Below are positions 52,303 through 60,724 of a stretch of DNA of 64,000 nucleotides, in pieces. The translations under genes and the position numbers were made by a program. Numbering within the stretch: the stretch's first letter is position 1; each line of letters begins with the position of its first letter. Source of the DNA: an uncultured Actinomycetes bacterium (lineage in GTDB: Bacteria > Actinomycetota > CADDZG01 > WHSQ01); NCBI GenBank assembly GCA_937863385.1, contig CALMBW010000004.1:44070-108069 (forward strand), given 5' to 3'. The notes under the pieces were generated by a model, which saw only the letters and a list, made by a program, of their open reading frames with translations, was not told where the DNA came from and made no database searches.

Positions 52303-52333
52303 GAAGCCGGCCCGAAAGCCGGCTTCCTTTTTG
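52303..52333 (+). terminator. Rho-independent terminator
   Basis: GAAGCCGGC pairs with GCCGGCTTC around a CCGAAA loop, followed by CCTTTTT. It ends the PFK-aldolase-HATPase unit and could also stop the csbD transcript from the other side. Confidence 0.9.
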
Positions 52334-52349
52334 TCTATCTGCGGATGAT

Positions 52350-52511
52350 TCAGTCTTGGTGGGCTTGTTGGCGTTCTTCGGCTGCGGCGGCTTGCTCTTG
52401 GGCTTGGGCCTTGTCCTGTTGGGCGTCACCCTCTTGCTCCATGGACTTGTCGCCCAGAACGGACCCTGCCGCTTCCTTGACCTTGCCCTTCACTTCTTCG
52501 ATGTCAGGCAT
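52350..52511 (-). CDS. CsbD-like stress protein (53 aa)
   Basis: Encodes MPDIEEVKGKVKEAAGSVLG DKS (first 20 residues then DKS), the CsbD pattern KGK(I/V)KEAAG..(L)GD, followed by MEQEGDAQQDKAQAQEQA, an Ala/Gln/Glu-rich helix. CsbD is a small general-stress protein of unknown mechanism, in Bacillus under sigma-B. GGAGGG 8 nt before ATG 52511 is strong. It is divergent from thiO and adjoins an RsbW-like gene, so a stress-regulon link is attractive but inferred. Confidence 0.8.
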   Translation of the reverse strand: MPDIEEVKGKVKEAAGSVLGDKSMEQEGDAQQDKAQAQEQAAAAEERQQAHQD

Positions 52512-52606
52512 GAGGTGTCCCTCCTTCTCGTTGACGATTCCCTCAACTATGGGATACCTACCCGCGAGGGAAGCCGCTAACCCTCTCCCTATACTTGGGT
52601 GCTCTT

Positions 52607-53731
52607 ATGCCTCACGATGACGTAGTCGTAGTTGGTGCCGGTGCGATCGGTTTGGGCATCGCGTGGCGCAGCGCAACCAGAGGAGCCTCCGTCACGGTCG
52701 TCGACCCTGCACCGGGCAGCGGCGCTTCTTCTGTAGCTCCGGGGATGCTCGCGCCTGTAACTGAGTTCCACCATGGCGAATATGAGCTGTTCGAGTTGAA
52801 TCTGGTTTCATCCAAGATGTTCCCCGCTTGGATAGCAGAGTTGGAGTCGGTCTCGGGCATGAGTACCGGCTACCGCCGTTGCGGAACGGTCATGGCGGCG
52901 CGAGACGCCGACGACATGATCTCGCTGCGAGAGACGTTCGCCTTCCAGCAGCGTCTTGGCATGCGATCGGAGATGGCACGCTCGGCTGAAGTGCGAGGTA
53001 TCGAGCCCGCTCTCGGGCCCAACACTCGTGGCGGGATACACGTCCCGGGGGACCACCAGGTCGAACCCGTCGCCCTGCTTGCTGCTCTGCTCTCGGCATG
53101 TGAAGACCGCGGGGTGCGTTTCGTGCGCTCGGGTGTGTCCGGGATCTTGGTCGAGCGGGGCAAGGTGGCGGGGCTCTCAACGGCCGAGGGGGAGAGGATC
53201 ACCTGCGATCGGGTGGTGCTTGCAGCAGGCGCACGCTCGGGAATGATCGGTGGACTGCCTCCGGGGTTCGTGAAAGTAAGGCCGGTGAAAGGACAGGTAG
53301 TCGAATTGTTGCCTGGTGATGAGTCGGTGTGCCCCACGCACAATGTGCGCGGGCTGGACGTCTACCTGGTTCCAAGGCAGGACGGTCGTCTCGTGGTGGG
53401 AGCGACCGTGGAGGAGAAGGGGTGGGACCCGCATCCGACCGCGGGGGCGGTCCATGATCTGCTTCGTTATGCATACGAGTTGTTCCCTGGAGTGACGGAG
53501 ATGAGGTTCGGCGAGGTCCGAGTCGGTTTCCGGCCCGGCACACCCGACAACGCCCCTCTTCTTGGACCTACCGACATCGAAGGGTTGATCCTAGCGACCG
53601 GGCACTATCGCAACGGCATCCTGCTCACTCCGGTTACAGCCGATCGGATCGCCACACTCTTGGAGACGGGGTCTTCACCAGAGGACATCACTGCATTCTC
53701 TCCAACTCGCAAGACGATGAAGCGATCGTGA
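52607..53731 (+). CDS. thiO: Glycine oxidase ThiO
   Basis: 374 residues, FAD-dependent. It oxidises glycine to the iminoacetate used for the thiamine thiazole ring. Seen: dinucleotide motif VVVVGAGAIGLGIAWRSA, GSGASSVAPGMLAP, GIHVPGDHQVEP, VVGATVEEKGWD, RVGFRPGTPDNAPLLG and GHYRNGILLTP. ATG 52607 is preferred to TTG 52595; TATACT at 52590-52595 suggests a very short leader. Its stop overlaps the thiS GTG by 4 nt. No TPP riboswitch is visible upstream. Confidence 0.93.
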   Translation: MPHDDVVVVGAGAIGLGIAWRSATRGASVTVVDPAPGSGASSVAPGMLAPVTEFHHGEYELFELNLVSSKMFPAWIAELESVSGMSTGYRRCGTVMAARDADDMISLRETFAFQQRLGMRSEMARSAEVRGIEPALGPNTRGGIHVPGDHQVEPVALLAALLSACEDRGVRFVRSGVSGILVERGKVAGLSTAEGERITCDRVVLAAGARSGMIGGLPPGFVKVRPVKGQVVELLPGDESVCPTHNVRGLDVYLVPRQDGRLVVGATVEEKGWDPHPTAGAVHDLLRYAYELFPGVTEMRFGEVRVGFRPGTPDNAPLLGPTDIEGLILATGHYRNGILLTPVTADRIATLLETGSSPEDITAFSPTRKTMKRS

Positions 53732-53934
53732 AGGTAATGATCAACGGCGATGACACTGAGGTCGAGGCGGGAACGACCGTCGGCGCACTCGATGTCTTGA
53801 GCGGCGTGGCCATCCGTCGTGGCGTGGCCGTCGCGGTCAACGGTGAGGTTGTAACTCGAGCGGAGTGGGACGAGCGCGAATTGAAGGAAGGCGATCGAGT
53901 TGAGGTACTGAGGGCGATCGGGGGTGGTTGTTAG
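53728..53934 (+). CDS. thiS: Sulfur carrier protein ThiS
   Basis: 68 residues, ubiquitin fold. It carries thiocarboxylate sulfur to ThiG. Normal ThiS ends in Gly-Gly, whose carboxylate is adenylated and thiolated. Here the chain ends AIGGGC, an extra Cys after the glycines. GTG 53728 overlaps thiO; TAG is directly followed by the thiG ATG. The Cys would block chemistry at Gly unless removed or unless this is a known variant. Otherwise the fold motif (VNGEVVTRAEWDERELKEGD) is standard. Confidence 0.88.
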   Translation: MKVMINGDDTEVEAGTTVGALDVLSGVAIRRGVAVAVNGEVVTRAEWDERELKEGDRVEVLRAIGGGC

Positions 53935-54711
<777 letters not shown>

Positions 54712-54787
54712 TCTGGACGGTTCGCTGCGTGACGGAGGTGCTGGAGTGGTCGCGAAACTACGAAGGGGTCGCTCTAGTGTCGGAATC

Positions 54788-54817
54788 TTGACCCGTAGGG
54801 CGCCGCCGAGTGAATAT
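54788..54817 (+). promoter_or_regulatory. Candidate promoter of the DUF1326-DUF2182 pair
   Basis: TTGACC (54788-54793) and GAATAT (54812-54817) with an 18-bp spacer; the alternative -10 TGAATA has 17 bp. It lies 43 bp before the AGGAGGG ribosome site of the DUF1326 gene. Confidence 0.45.
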
Positions 54818-54859
54818 GCACATACCGGTTTTCGCATCGTGACTGCAGGAGGGATAGAG

Positions 54860-55483
54860 ATGCCCTGGACCATCGAGGCAAAGTATTACGAGGCGTGTAA
54901 CTGTGAACTTGGCTGCCCCTGCAACATGAATGGGTTCCCATCGCACGGCGCTTGTGAAGGAAGCATCGCGTTCGAGGTCATGTCGGGCAACAGAGACGGT
55001 GTCGATCTGAGCGGCGCTAAGGTAGCTATGGCGGTCAAGTGGCCGGGGGCGATCCATGAGGGCAACGGGGTGGCCGCCGTATGGGCAGATGCGAGCGATG
55101 AGCAGAAGGCGGCGCTCTTTCCCATACTGATGGCGGAGGACCCGGGTCTTCCATTCGAGATCCTCGCGGCGACCCTGTCGGAGGTAAAAGGTCCGTTCGA
55201 GGAAACCATAGAGATCAACGACAACGACACCGACTCCGCCGTAAGGGTGGGAAATAGTTTCGAGATGCAGTTGCAGACGTTCACAGATCCGGTCAGTGGC
55301 GAAGCCCACGAAGCTCACATGGTTCTACCGACGGGTTTCATCTTCACCGATGCCAAGATCTGTACGACCTCTGTGAACCGTGTCTCGGTCGATGGCCATC
55401 AGTTCGATCATGCCGGAAAGAATGGCTATTACTCCACGGTGAGTTGGTCGAGTGAGAACAGGATGGCGCCTGTCGTCGGGTAA
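54860..55483 (+). CDS. DUF1326 domain protein
   Basis: 207 residues, no signal peptide or helix. Hallmark N terminus YYEACNCELGCPCNMNGFP with two CxC pairs (Cys in ACNC and CPC), then beta-rich sequence. The Cys-rich start suggests a metal or cluster ligand set. AGGAGGG 7 nt before ATG 54860 sets the start. The DUF2182 membrane gene overlaps its 3' end by 32 nt. DUF1326 and DUF2182 commonly co-occur, and a metal-handling role has been suggested by context; function not established here. Confidence 0.88.
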   Translation: MPWTIEAKYYEACNCELGCPCNMNGFPSHGACEGSIAFEVMSGNRDGVDLSGAKVAMAVKWPGAIHEGNGVAAVWADASDEQKAALFPILMAEDPGLPFEILAATLSEVKGPFEETIEINDNDTDSAVRVGNSFEMQLQTFTDPVSGEAHEAHMVLPTGFIFTDAKICTTSVNRVSVDGHQFDHAGKNGYYSTVSWSSENRMAPVVG

Positions 55484-56360
55484 GACGGTCAAGCGTCGCC
55501 GAGACGGAGATACTCGCATCAGGCTCACCGATCGTGTTGTTCCGGCGACGCTGCTCCTAGTCGCTATCGCTGCCCTGTCCTGGGCTTATGTGGCGACCAT
55601 CGAACCGTACGGCATGGATGTTGGTGTCCTGCTGCGTCCCCAAGCCATCGCAAGTGACGTGGATAACCCATCTATGTCCGGTGTGGATCAGATGGAGATG
55701 CCGGGCTCTAACGACACTCATCGGATGGAGGGCATGGAAGACGACCATGCCATGTCGATCCCGCTGTTTCTCACTGGTTGGGTGGCGATGATGTCTGCAA
55801 TGATGTTGCCGGCGGTGATCCCGATGGTCCTTCTGGTAACAAGGTGGAGCCGCTCGCAGGCACAACCTACTTATCGCCTGGTCGCCTTCGTGGGCGGATA
55901 TCTGCTTGTGTGGGGTTCGGCGGGGGTCTTTTACTACGCGCTCATAGAGATATTGGATGCACGCGTCCCGGCTTCGGAAGGGGGCGCTCGGGTTGCCGCC
56001 TCTGTATTGCTGCTTTCGGGTGTCTATCAGTTCTCGCCCCTCAAGGACCGCTGCCTTTCAGCATGTCGAACCCCCTTAGGTTTCCTGATGACCTACGGGA
56101 ATCGCATGGGGCGTGGATGGAGGGGGTATCTCGAAGTTGGGGCAAGGCACGGACTCTTCTGTCTCGGATGCTGCTGGATGCTCATGGTGGTCCTGGTTCT
56201 GCTGGGTGTCATGAACGTCCTCTGGATGCTCGTGGTCTCTGCCGTAATCTTCGTGGAGAAGGTCACTAGATCGGGAGCCGGCTTTTCGAAGCTGGCGGGA
56301 GCTGCGACCGCGGTGGTGGGCATCGCTATCATCTTTTCGCCCCGCCTCCTCGTTTCCTAG
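55452..56360 (+). CDS. DUF2182 metal-binding membrane protein
   Basis: 302 residues with about seven helices. Between helices 1 and 2 is a Met/His-rich loop (MEMPGSNDTHRMEGMEDDHA, about 78-97), a typical soft-metal (copper) reservoir. Family motifs: WVAMMSAMMLPAVIPMV, SPLKDRCLSACRTPLGFL and FCLGCCWMLM, with several Cys and Met in the membrane. The start GTG 55452 overlaps the DUF1326 gene. Together with the partner it may form a copper or heme-related membrane complex; not assigned. Confidence 0.88.
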   Translation: MRTGWRLSSGKTVKRRRDGDTRIRLTDRVVPATLLLVAIAALSWAYVATIEPYGMDVGVLLRPQAIASDVDNPSMSGVDQMEMPGSNDTHRMEGMEDDHAMSIPLFLTGWVAMMSAMMLPAVIPMVLLVTRWSRSQAQPTYRLVAFVGGYLLVWGSAGVFYYALIEILDARVPASEGGARVAASVLLLSGVYQFSPLKDRCLSACRTPLGFLMTYGNRMGRGWRGYLEVGARHGLFCLGCCWMLMVVLVLLGVMNVLWMLVVSAVIFVEKVTRSGAGFSKLAGAATAVVGIAIIFSPRLLVS

Positions 56361-56449
56361 TCCTCCGGCAGACGGCGGCGATGGCCGAGTTCCTGATCAA
56401 GCATCTCCACCACTTGACCAGCCCGAGCGTGGTCGCCTAACGTCACGAC

Positions 56450-56749
56450 ATGCCTGTTTTCGAGACCGTCAAAGTGGCCGCGATCCAGGCATGTCCGCTC
56501 ATCCTTGACGCTGAGGCGACCACCGATAAGGCGTGGTGCTGCCATCATCGACCCCGTGGGGGAAAGATCGTAGCGGGCCCTCTATACGACGAGGAAGGGA
56601 TCGTGACGGCAGAGATCGATCTGAAGGTAGGGCTACATGCAAAGAGGTGGTTCGACGTGGTGGGCCACTACAAGCGTATCGACCCGGGTGCTTCGCACCC
56701 CGACAGCGGAGGTGAAGGTTGGCCGAGTTTCCCAGTATCGGACACGTAG
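56450..56749 (+). pseudogene. Nitrilase with large internal deletion
   Basis: The first 22 residues (VKVAAIQACPLILDAEATTD) match the nitrilase N terminus; after a junction, GGKIVAGPLYDEEGIVTAEI and RWFDVVGHYKRID match its C-terminal end. About 230 residues including the Glu and Lys-Cys catalytic core are absent. The frame stays open across the junction, ending in non-nitrilase sequence that overlaps the VOC gene start. A recent deletion of a once intact aliphatic/aromatic nitrilase is the simplest explanation. Confidence 0.75.
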
Positions 56750-57114
56750 CCGTAACCGTTACAGACATCGATCGCGGACGTGAGTGGTACTCCCGATTGT
56801 TCGATTCGAAGCCGGTGCTGGATGAGGACGCCGGGAGCTTCTATCACGTCGTCTGGGCGCTGGCAGGTGGATCGCTGTTCGGGATCCACACGCATCCACG
56901 CGAGAACGACCAGCCCGATTTCAGCGAGTTTCGTACGGGCCTTGACCACGTCGCTTTCGCGGTGTCGAGTCGCGCCGATCTGGAGTCCTGGGAGAAGCGT
57001 TTGAACGAGCTTGGGATCACTCACGGCGGGATCGTGGACGCTCCCTACGGGTCCGGTCTCTCTTTCCGCGACCCAGACAACCTTCCTCTCGAATTCTTCG
57101 CTCCACCCTCCTAG
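56719..57114 (+). CDS. VOC family (glyoxalase/dioxygenase-fold) protein
   Basis: 131 residues with two beta-alpha-beta-beta-beta modules. Seen: GHVAVTVTDIDRGREWYSRLF with first-module His8 or so, GIHTHPRE, TGLDHVAFAVSS with the second His, and the C-terminal FRDPDNLPLEFFAPP. It could be a metal-dependent lyase, dioxygenase or resistance protein. TTG 56719 with GGAGGTGAAGG upstream is inside the broken nitrilase tail, so it may once have shared its transcript. Substrate not identified. Confidence 0.88.
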   Translation: MAEFPSIGHVAVTVTDIDRGREWYSRLFDSKPVLDEDAGSFYHVVWALAGGSLFGIHTHPRENDQPDFSEFRTGLDHVAFAVSSRADLESWEKRLNELGITHGGIVDAPYGSGLSFRDPDNLPLEFFAPPS

Positions 57115-57227
57115 CGGCGCGGCCGAGGAGTGGAACTCCTGATGCCGAACCCGGGCGAGCAGGGTTGATTCGCTCTGCCCGGCGGAAGGTCCATGGGGAC
57201 ACCCACGAAAGTTGAAGAGGGGCATCG

Positions 57228-57241
57228 TGCCATTTCAAGAA
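57228..57241. repeat. 14-bp direct repeat flanking DUF72, left copy
   Basis: TGCCATTTCAAGAA here and again at 58150-58163, on the same strand, 922 bp apart and enclosing the DUF72 gene. The right copy lies 41 bp before the tyrosine recombinase start. An exact 14-mer pair at this distance is not impossible by chance. Confidence 0.5.
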
Positions 57242-57266
57242 CACGTTCGCTCTCTTTAGGACAGCG

Positions 57267-58139
57267 ATGAATGACGTCAAGGTCGGCACGGCCTCCTGGA
57301 CGGACAAGTCGCTGCTTGCGTCCGGTTGGTATCCGAAAGAAGCCTCCAGCGCGGAGGAGCGCTTGCGTTTCTACGCCGAGCAGTTCCCCTTGGTCGAGGT
57401 CGACTCCACCTACTACTTTCCGCCCAGTGAGAAGAATTCCGAGTTGTGGGCAGAGCGGACCCCGAAGGACTTCACCTTCAACATCAAGATGTTCTCGTTG
57501 CTAACCAAGCACCCGACGAAACCCAACGCTCTGTACAAAGAGATCCAAGTCCCGGACGGAAAGAAGAACGTCTATCTAGATGACCTCGACCCCAGAGACG
57601 TCGATCTTGTGTGGGAGAGGTTCCTGTCGGCCCTCCAGCCCCTGCACGACGCAGGGAAGCTGGGAGCATTGCTGCTGCAGTTCCCTCCGTGGTTCACGAT
57701 CGCTCGCAGGAACAAGGACTACATCATCGAGTGTGCCAAACGGTGTGCGCCGTATCGCATCTGCGTTGAACTGCGGAACGAAACCTGGATGGAGGAGCGC
57801 AACCGGGCCGAGACCATCGAGTTCCTCGAAGGTCATGGGCTGCCCTACGTAGCCGTTGACATGCCGCAAGGTTTCAAGAGCTCGATCCCACCCGTCACGC
57901 TCGTAACCGCCGAGCTAGCGGTGGTCAGGTTCCACGGACGAAACGCAGCCGACTGGGAGAGCGGCTCGGTTCAGAAACGCTTCAAGTACCTCTACAACGA
58001 GAAAGAGCTCAAGGAGTGGGTGCCGAAGATCACGGCCATGGCCGCCGAAGCCAAGGAGACCCACATCCTCATGAACAACTGCTATCAGGACTACGCTCAA
58101 CGCAATGCGAAGGAGCTTGCAGGCCTCCTGACCAGGTAA
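57267..58139 (+). CDS. DUF72 family protein (TIM-barrel-like)
   Basis: 290 residues. Family hallmarks: VGTASWTDKSLLASGWYP at the start, FYAEQFPLVEVDSTYYFPP, FTFNIKMFSLLTKH, LLLQFPPWF, ELRNETWM and FHGRN. Widespread family without settled function, sometimes near DNA-repair genes. ATG 57267 follows weak sequence and no clear ribosome site. A direct repeat flanks it, and a recombinase gene is next. Confidence 0.9.
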   Translation: MNDVKVGTASWTDKSLLASGWYPKEASSAEERLRFYAEQFPLVEVDSTYYFPPSEKNSELWAERTPKDFTFNIKMFSLLTKHPTKPNALYKEIQVPDGKKNVYLDDLDPRDVDLVWERFLSALQPLHDAGKLGALLLQFPPWFTIARRNKDYIIECAKRCAPYRICVELRNETWMEERNRAETIEFLEGHGLPYVAVDMPQGFKSSIPPVTLVTAELAVVRFHGRNAADWESGSVQKRFKYLYNEKELKEWVPKITAMAAEAKETHILMNNCYQDYAQRNAKELAGLLTR

Positions 58140-58149
58140 AACGCTGTTC

Positions 58150-58163
58150 TGCCATTTCAAGAA
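58150..58163. repeat. 14-bp direct repeat, right copy
   Basis: TGCCATTTCAAGAA, identical to 57228-57241. It lies between the DUF72 stop and the tyrosine recombinase start, where an attachment site could be expected. Confidence 0.5.
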
Positions 58164-58204
58164 GGACTAGCACAGCGCTCATAATCCTGATAAATTGACC
58201 CCGG

Positions 58205-59119
58205 ATGAATGCAATCGAGGCGCTTGTCCCGTCGTGGCAGCTGACCCTTGAGGCGGATGGTTACGCCAAGAGCACCCGCGTCTCCTACGCGTCGGCCGTT
58301 CGGTCCTTCCAAGAGTGGCTCGAAGCCAATGGCCACGAGGTTGAGCCCTCGGACGTGACCCGAGATCACATCCGAGGCTGGATCATCCACACCAGAGAGA
58401 CCTCGTCTTCGGCTACCGCGAGGAGCTGGTTCCCAGGCTTACGCCATTTCTTCAAATGGGCCGTGGAAGAAGGGGAAGCCACGAAGGACCCAACCCAGGG
58501 GGTAAAGACCCCTGCCCCCGGGAACCCGAAGACCCCCATCCTTTCGTCTGAGGAAGCCAAGGCCCTCGTCGCAGCCTGCAAGGGCAACACGTTCGTTGGA
58601 CGAAGGGATCGTTCGATCATCATGCTGTTCCTCGACGGTGGTCTCCGCCTAGCGGAACTGGCCTCGCTGACCGTGCAGGACATCGACACGAATGACCGGG
58701 TCGTGCACGTGAAAGGCAAGGGCTCTGGGCGGTCGGGCCCTCGCCTTCGGACCGTTCCGCTGGGGACCAGGGCAATCCGTGAGATTGACGGGTACCTCCG
58801 GGTAAGGCGTCGCCACCCCTTGGCTGACCTAGATCCTCTGTGGCTAGGAGATCGGAACCGAGGTCCGGTGACTCAAGACGCGGTCGTGCGAATCCTCAAG
58901 AGGCGAGCTGAAGACGCTGGCCTCAAAGGCGTCCACCCCCACATGCTTCGGCACACCTGGGCGCATCACTTCCGAGCGGCCGGAGGTAATGAGGGAGACC
59001 TCATGCTGCTTGGCGGCTGGAGGTCCCGGCAGATGCTTGACCGGTACGGGGCGTCGGCCGCCGCAGAGCGCGCACACGATGCGTATCGCCGTCTCAGCCT
59101 TGGTGACCGACTGAAGTAA
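58205..59119 (+). CDS. Tyrosine recombinase / integrase (XerC/D-type)
   Basis: 304 residues. N-terminal SAM-like core-binding domain (about 5-92), catalytic domain about 112-300. Active residues all present: Arg148 (GGLRLAELASL), Lys172 (VKGKGSG), His246 and Arg249 (HMLRHTW), Trp272 in place of the second His (GGWRS, tolerated in many) and Tyr281 (LDRYG). Cuts and rejoins DNA at a specific site. A resident Xer would usually sit elsewhere; here it heads a run of unfamiliar genes and abuts a convergent small gene, so it likely mobilised this block. Confidence 0.9.
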   Translation: MNAIEALVPSWQLTLEADGYAKSTRVSYASAVRSFQEWLEANGHEVEPSDVTRDHIRGWIIHTRETSSSATARSWFPGLRHFFKWAVEEGEATKDPTQGVKTPAPGNPKTPILSSEEAKALVAACKGNTFVGRRDRSIIMLFLDGGLRLAELASLTVQDIDTNDRVVHVKGKGSGRSGPRLRTVPLGTRAIREIDGYLRVRRRHPLADLDPLWLGDRNRGPVTQDAVVRILKRRAEDAGLKGVHPHMLRHTWAHHFRAAGGNEGDLMLLGGWRSRQMLDRYGASAAAERAHDAYRRLSLGDRLK

Positions 59120-59542
59120 TCAGGTGCGTCCTTGCGCTCGGCGCTTGCGTGCGGCAGCGGATCGCATCGCGAGCTGCGAGAAGTACGCCTTCCTCGCGTA
59201 TTCCGCGCGCCGGGCACGCTCTCCCATCGAGAGACGACCTTCTGGATCGACTTCTCTTTCGAACCGGTCGAGGAACGCTTGCCTCGCGTTGGCTGTGATC
59301 TCTCGACTGTCATATTGAGCGTGGAGTGCGTATGCGCCGGTTCGAGCTCGCAGGCTCCTTTGTTCCGGCGTCATCTGCCCAGCCCCGCCACGGACCTTCG
59401 ATGCGGGTACGTCGAGTGCGGCGGGTGTTTCCCGCACCACGTGAAGGGTGTGTTCTGCAGTGGGGATGCGTGAGGCTGGGTCCTTGGCCTCACGGTGTCC
59501 TTGCACCGGGGGGTTCGTGAGTTGTCGCTTCGCCGTACTCAT
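59120..59542 (-). CDS. Conserved hypothetical basic protein (140 aa)
   Basis: The C-terminal 80 residues hold LRARTGAYALHAQYDSREIT ANARQAFLDRFEREVDP (split here for length) and RAEYARKAYFSQLAMRSA, an Arg/Ala-rich helical pattern I associate with small actinobacterial proteins of unknown function. ATG 59542 has AGGAGG 7 nt upstream, preferred over a longer open frame extending to 59959. Tail to tail with the integrase (no gap). DNA association is plausible from composition only. Confidence 0.7.
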   Translation of the reverse strand: MSTAKRQLTNPPVQGHREAKDPASRIPTAEHTLHVVRETPAALDVPASKVRGGAGQMTPEQRSLRARTGAYALHAQYDSREITANARQAFLDRFEREVDPEGRLSMGERARRAEYARKAYFSQLAMRSAAARKRRAQGRT

Positions 59543-59851
59543 CAAGCCACCTCCTGGGTCCAGTCGCCGGTCGACCAGGACCGCGAGCAGGGCGTTCAGG
59601 ACCAGCCAGCAAGGGGGAACTCTTCGGAGAAGACGCGAGTACCGGACCGCAGGGAGGAACGGAGCGCCCTTGCGGGGTGGGCCGGCTCTGCTATGTGAAA
59701 GAGACCGGCGGCTGGAGGAGGTGGCGGTGAGGCGATGCGTCACGACCGGTTGAGGCAACGGGTGCCGGACAATAGGGCGATGAAGCCGCGACCATGCTTG
59801 GCACTGCCGGGCCCCTCCGTTTCGATAGCGACAGATCGTTGTAGGTGAGCC
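59543..59851. other. 309-bp gene-free divergent region
   Basis: Separates two divergent genes. No gene, hairpin with a T-tract or clear -35/-10 pair seen. A long open minus frame crosses it but lacks a ribosome site and has shadow-like composition. Confidence 0.5.
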
Positions 59852-60724
59852 TTGGCCGCTAAGGAGCCTCAACGGTCGGAAGTGACCCCACTGTTCGTGT
59901 ACGGGTCCTTGAAGCGCGGCGAGGGTCTCGCCCTCCTGAAGGACGCTATCGAACGACAAGAGTCAGCGACAGCTAGGGGTCGGTTTCTCTCAACTGGTCA
60001 GCCCCTCACTGCGGTGCGCTTCAGTGAAGATGGAATGGAGATTCGAGGCCAGCTCTACTGGTTGAGGCCAGAGGCGTACGACTCAACCATCGAAGCGTTG
60101 GATCGCTACGAAGGGCGGCCTCGACTTTTCGAAAGGGTAAGGATCACCGTTCAAAGCCGAAGCGGGCCCGTAGCAGCGGTTGCCTACCAGTGGGCTCGAC
60201 CGGGGGAATTGGTAGGTGAATATCTACGGGCAGTAGAGCGAAAAATCGACATCGCTCGCTATCACGCTTCTTGCCTGGAGAAGCTTCTGCAAGGTGAGGC
60301 GGCTATGGGAAGCGAGCCTGCCATCGACGTTCAGGCTCACTTCGAGGGTGTCCTTTTCGCTGCTGTCGCAGCGGAGGACCAACTCGCAGAAGCCATCAAT
60401 ATCGGGCTGGCCCTGGACCTCGGTCACGCCTCGTTGGCGAAGGTGCTCGCCGCGGCCAACAGGTGGGAGATGACAGGCGAGTTGGACAGATGGCGCCAAA
60501 GATCCGTCGCAGCCGATTACCGAGAGGTGCGTCGTCTCATGACCCACCATTGGTCAAGGAAGACGGTGAAGGGCCCTGTGATCGAGGTTCAGGAGGTCAT
60601 GAGGGGCGAGCACCGTGGTAATCGAGAGCTTGGCGCGTATTCCCGTGCAGTCGTGGAGCACTTCGAGCGTTTGCGAGCGATACTGCCTCGGGTAACCGAT
60701 TCGTTCCAACGGGGAGGGGCTTGA
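59852..60724 (+). CDS. Gamma-glutamylcyclotransferase-like domain fused to HEPN-like helical domain
   Basis: 290 residues. N-terminal GGCT fold (about 12-125): FVYGSLKRGEG with YGSL, a strand IRGQLYWL, and LDRYEGRPRLFERVRI with the acidic residue region used by this family. The C-terminal domain (about 130-290) is all-helical: FEGVLFAAVAAEDQLAEAIN, EVRRLMTHHWSRK with R227-x4-H232 and R228-x4-H233, then RGNRELGAYSRAVVEHFERL. The Rx4H arrangement is what HEPN RNases use. TTG 59852 after AGGTGA; stop overlaps the next TTG. Fusion, coupling and recombinase nearby suggest a mobile or defence-type module. Confidence 0.7.
   Translation: MAAKEPQRSEVTPLFVYGSLKRGEGLALLKDAIERQESATARGRFLSTGQPLTAVRFSEDGMEIRGQLYWLRPEAYDSTIEALDRYEGRPRLFERVRITVQSRSGPVAAVAYQWARPGELVGEYLRAVERKIDIARYHASCLEKLLQGEAAMGSEPAIDVQAHFEGVLFAAVAAEDQLAEAINIGLALDLGHASLAKVLAAANRWEMTGELDRWRQRSVAADYREVRRLMTHHWSRKTVKGPVIEVQEVMRGEHRGNRELGAYSRAVVEHFERLRAILPRVTDSFQRGGA

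Noticed and set aside
52512..52606. Possible TPP riboswitch before thiO
   Set aside because: The CTGAGA and ACC..GAACCTGAT conserved blocks are absent in the 95-bp interval.
56357..56548. 63-codon minus-strand frame near the broken nitrilase
   Set aside because: No start signal or recognisable domain; overlaps the nitrilase N terminus.
59543..59959. N-terminal extension of the 140-aa protein upstream of 59542
   Set aside because: ATG 59542 has a strong AGGAGG site; the extension overlaps the start of the divergent fusion gene and has shadow-like composition.
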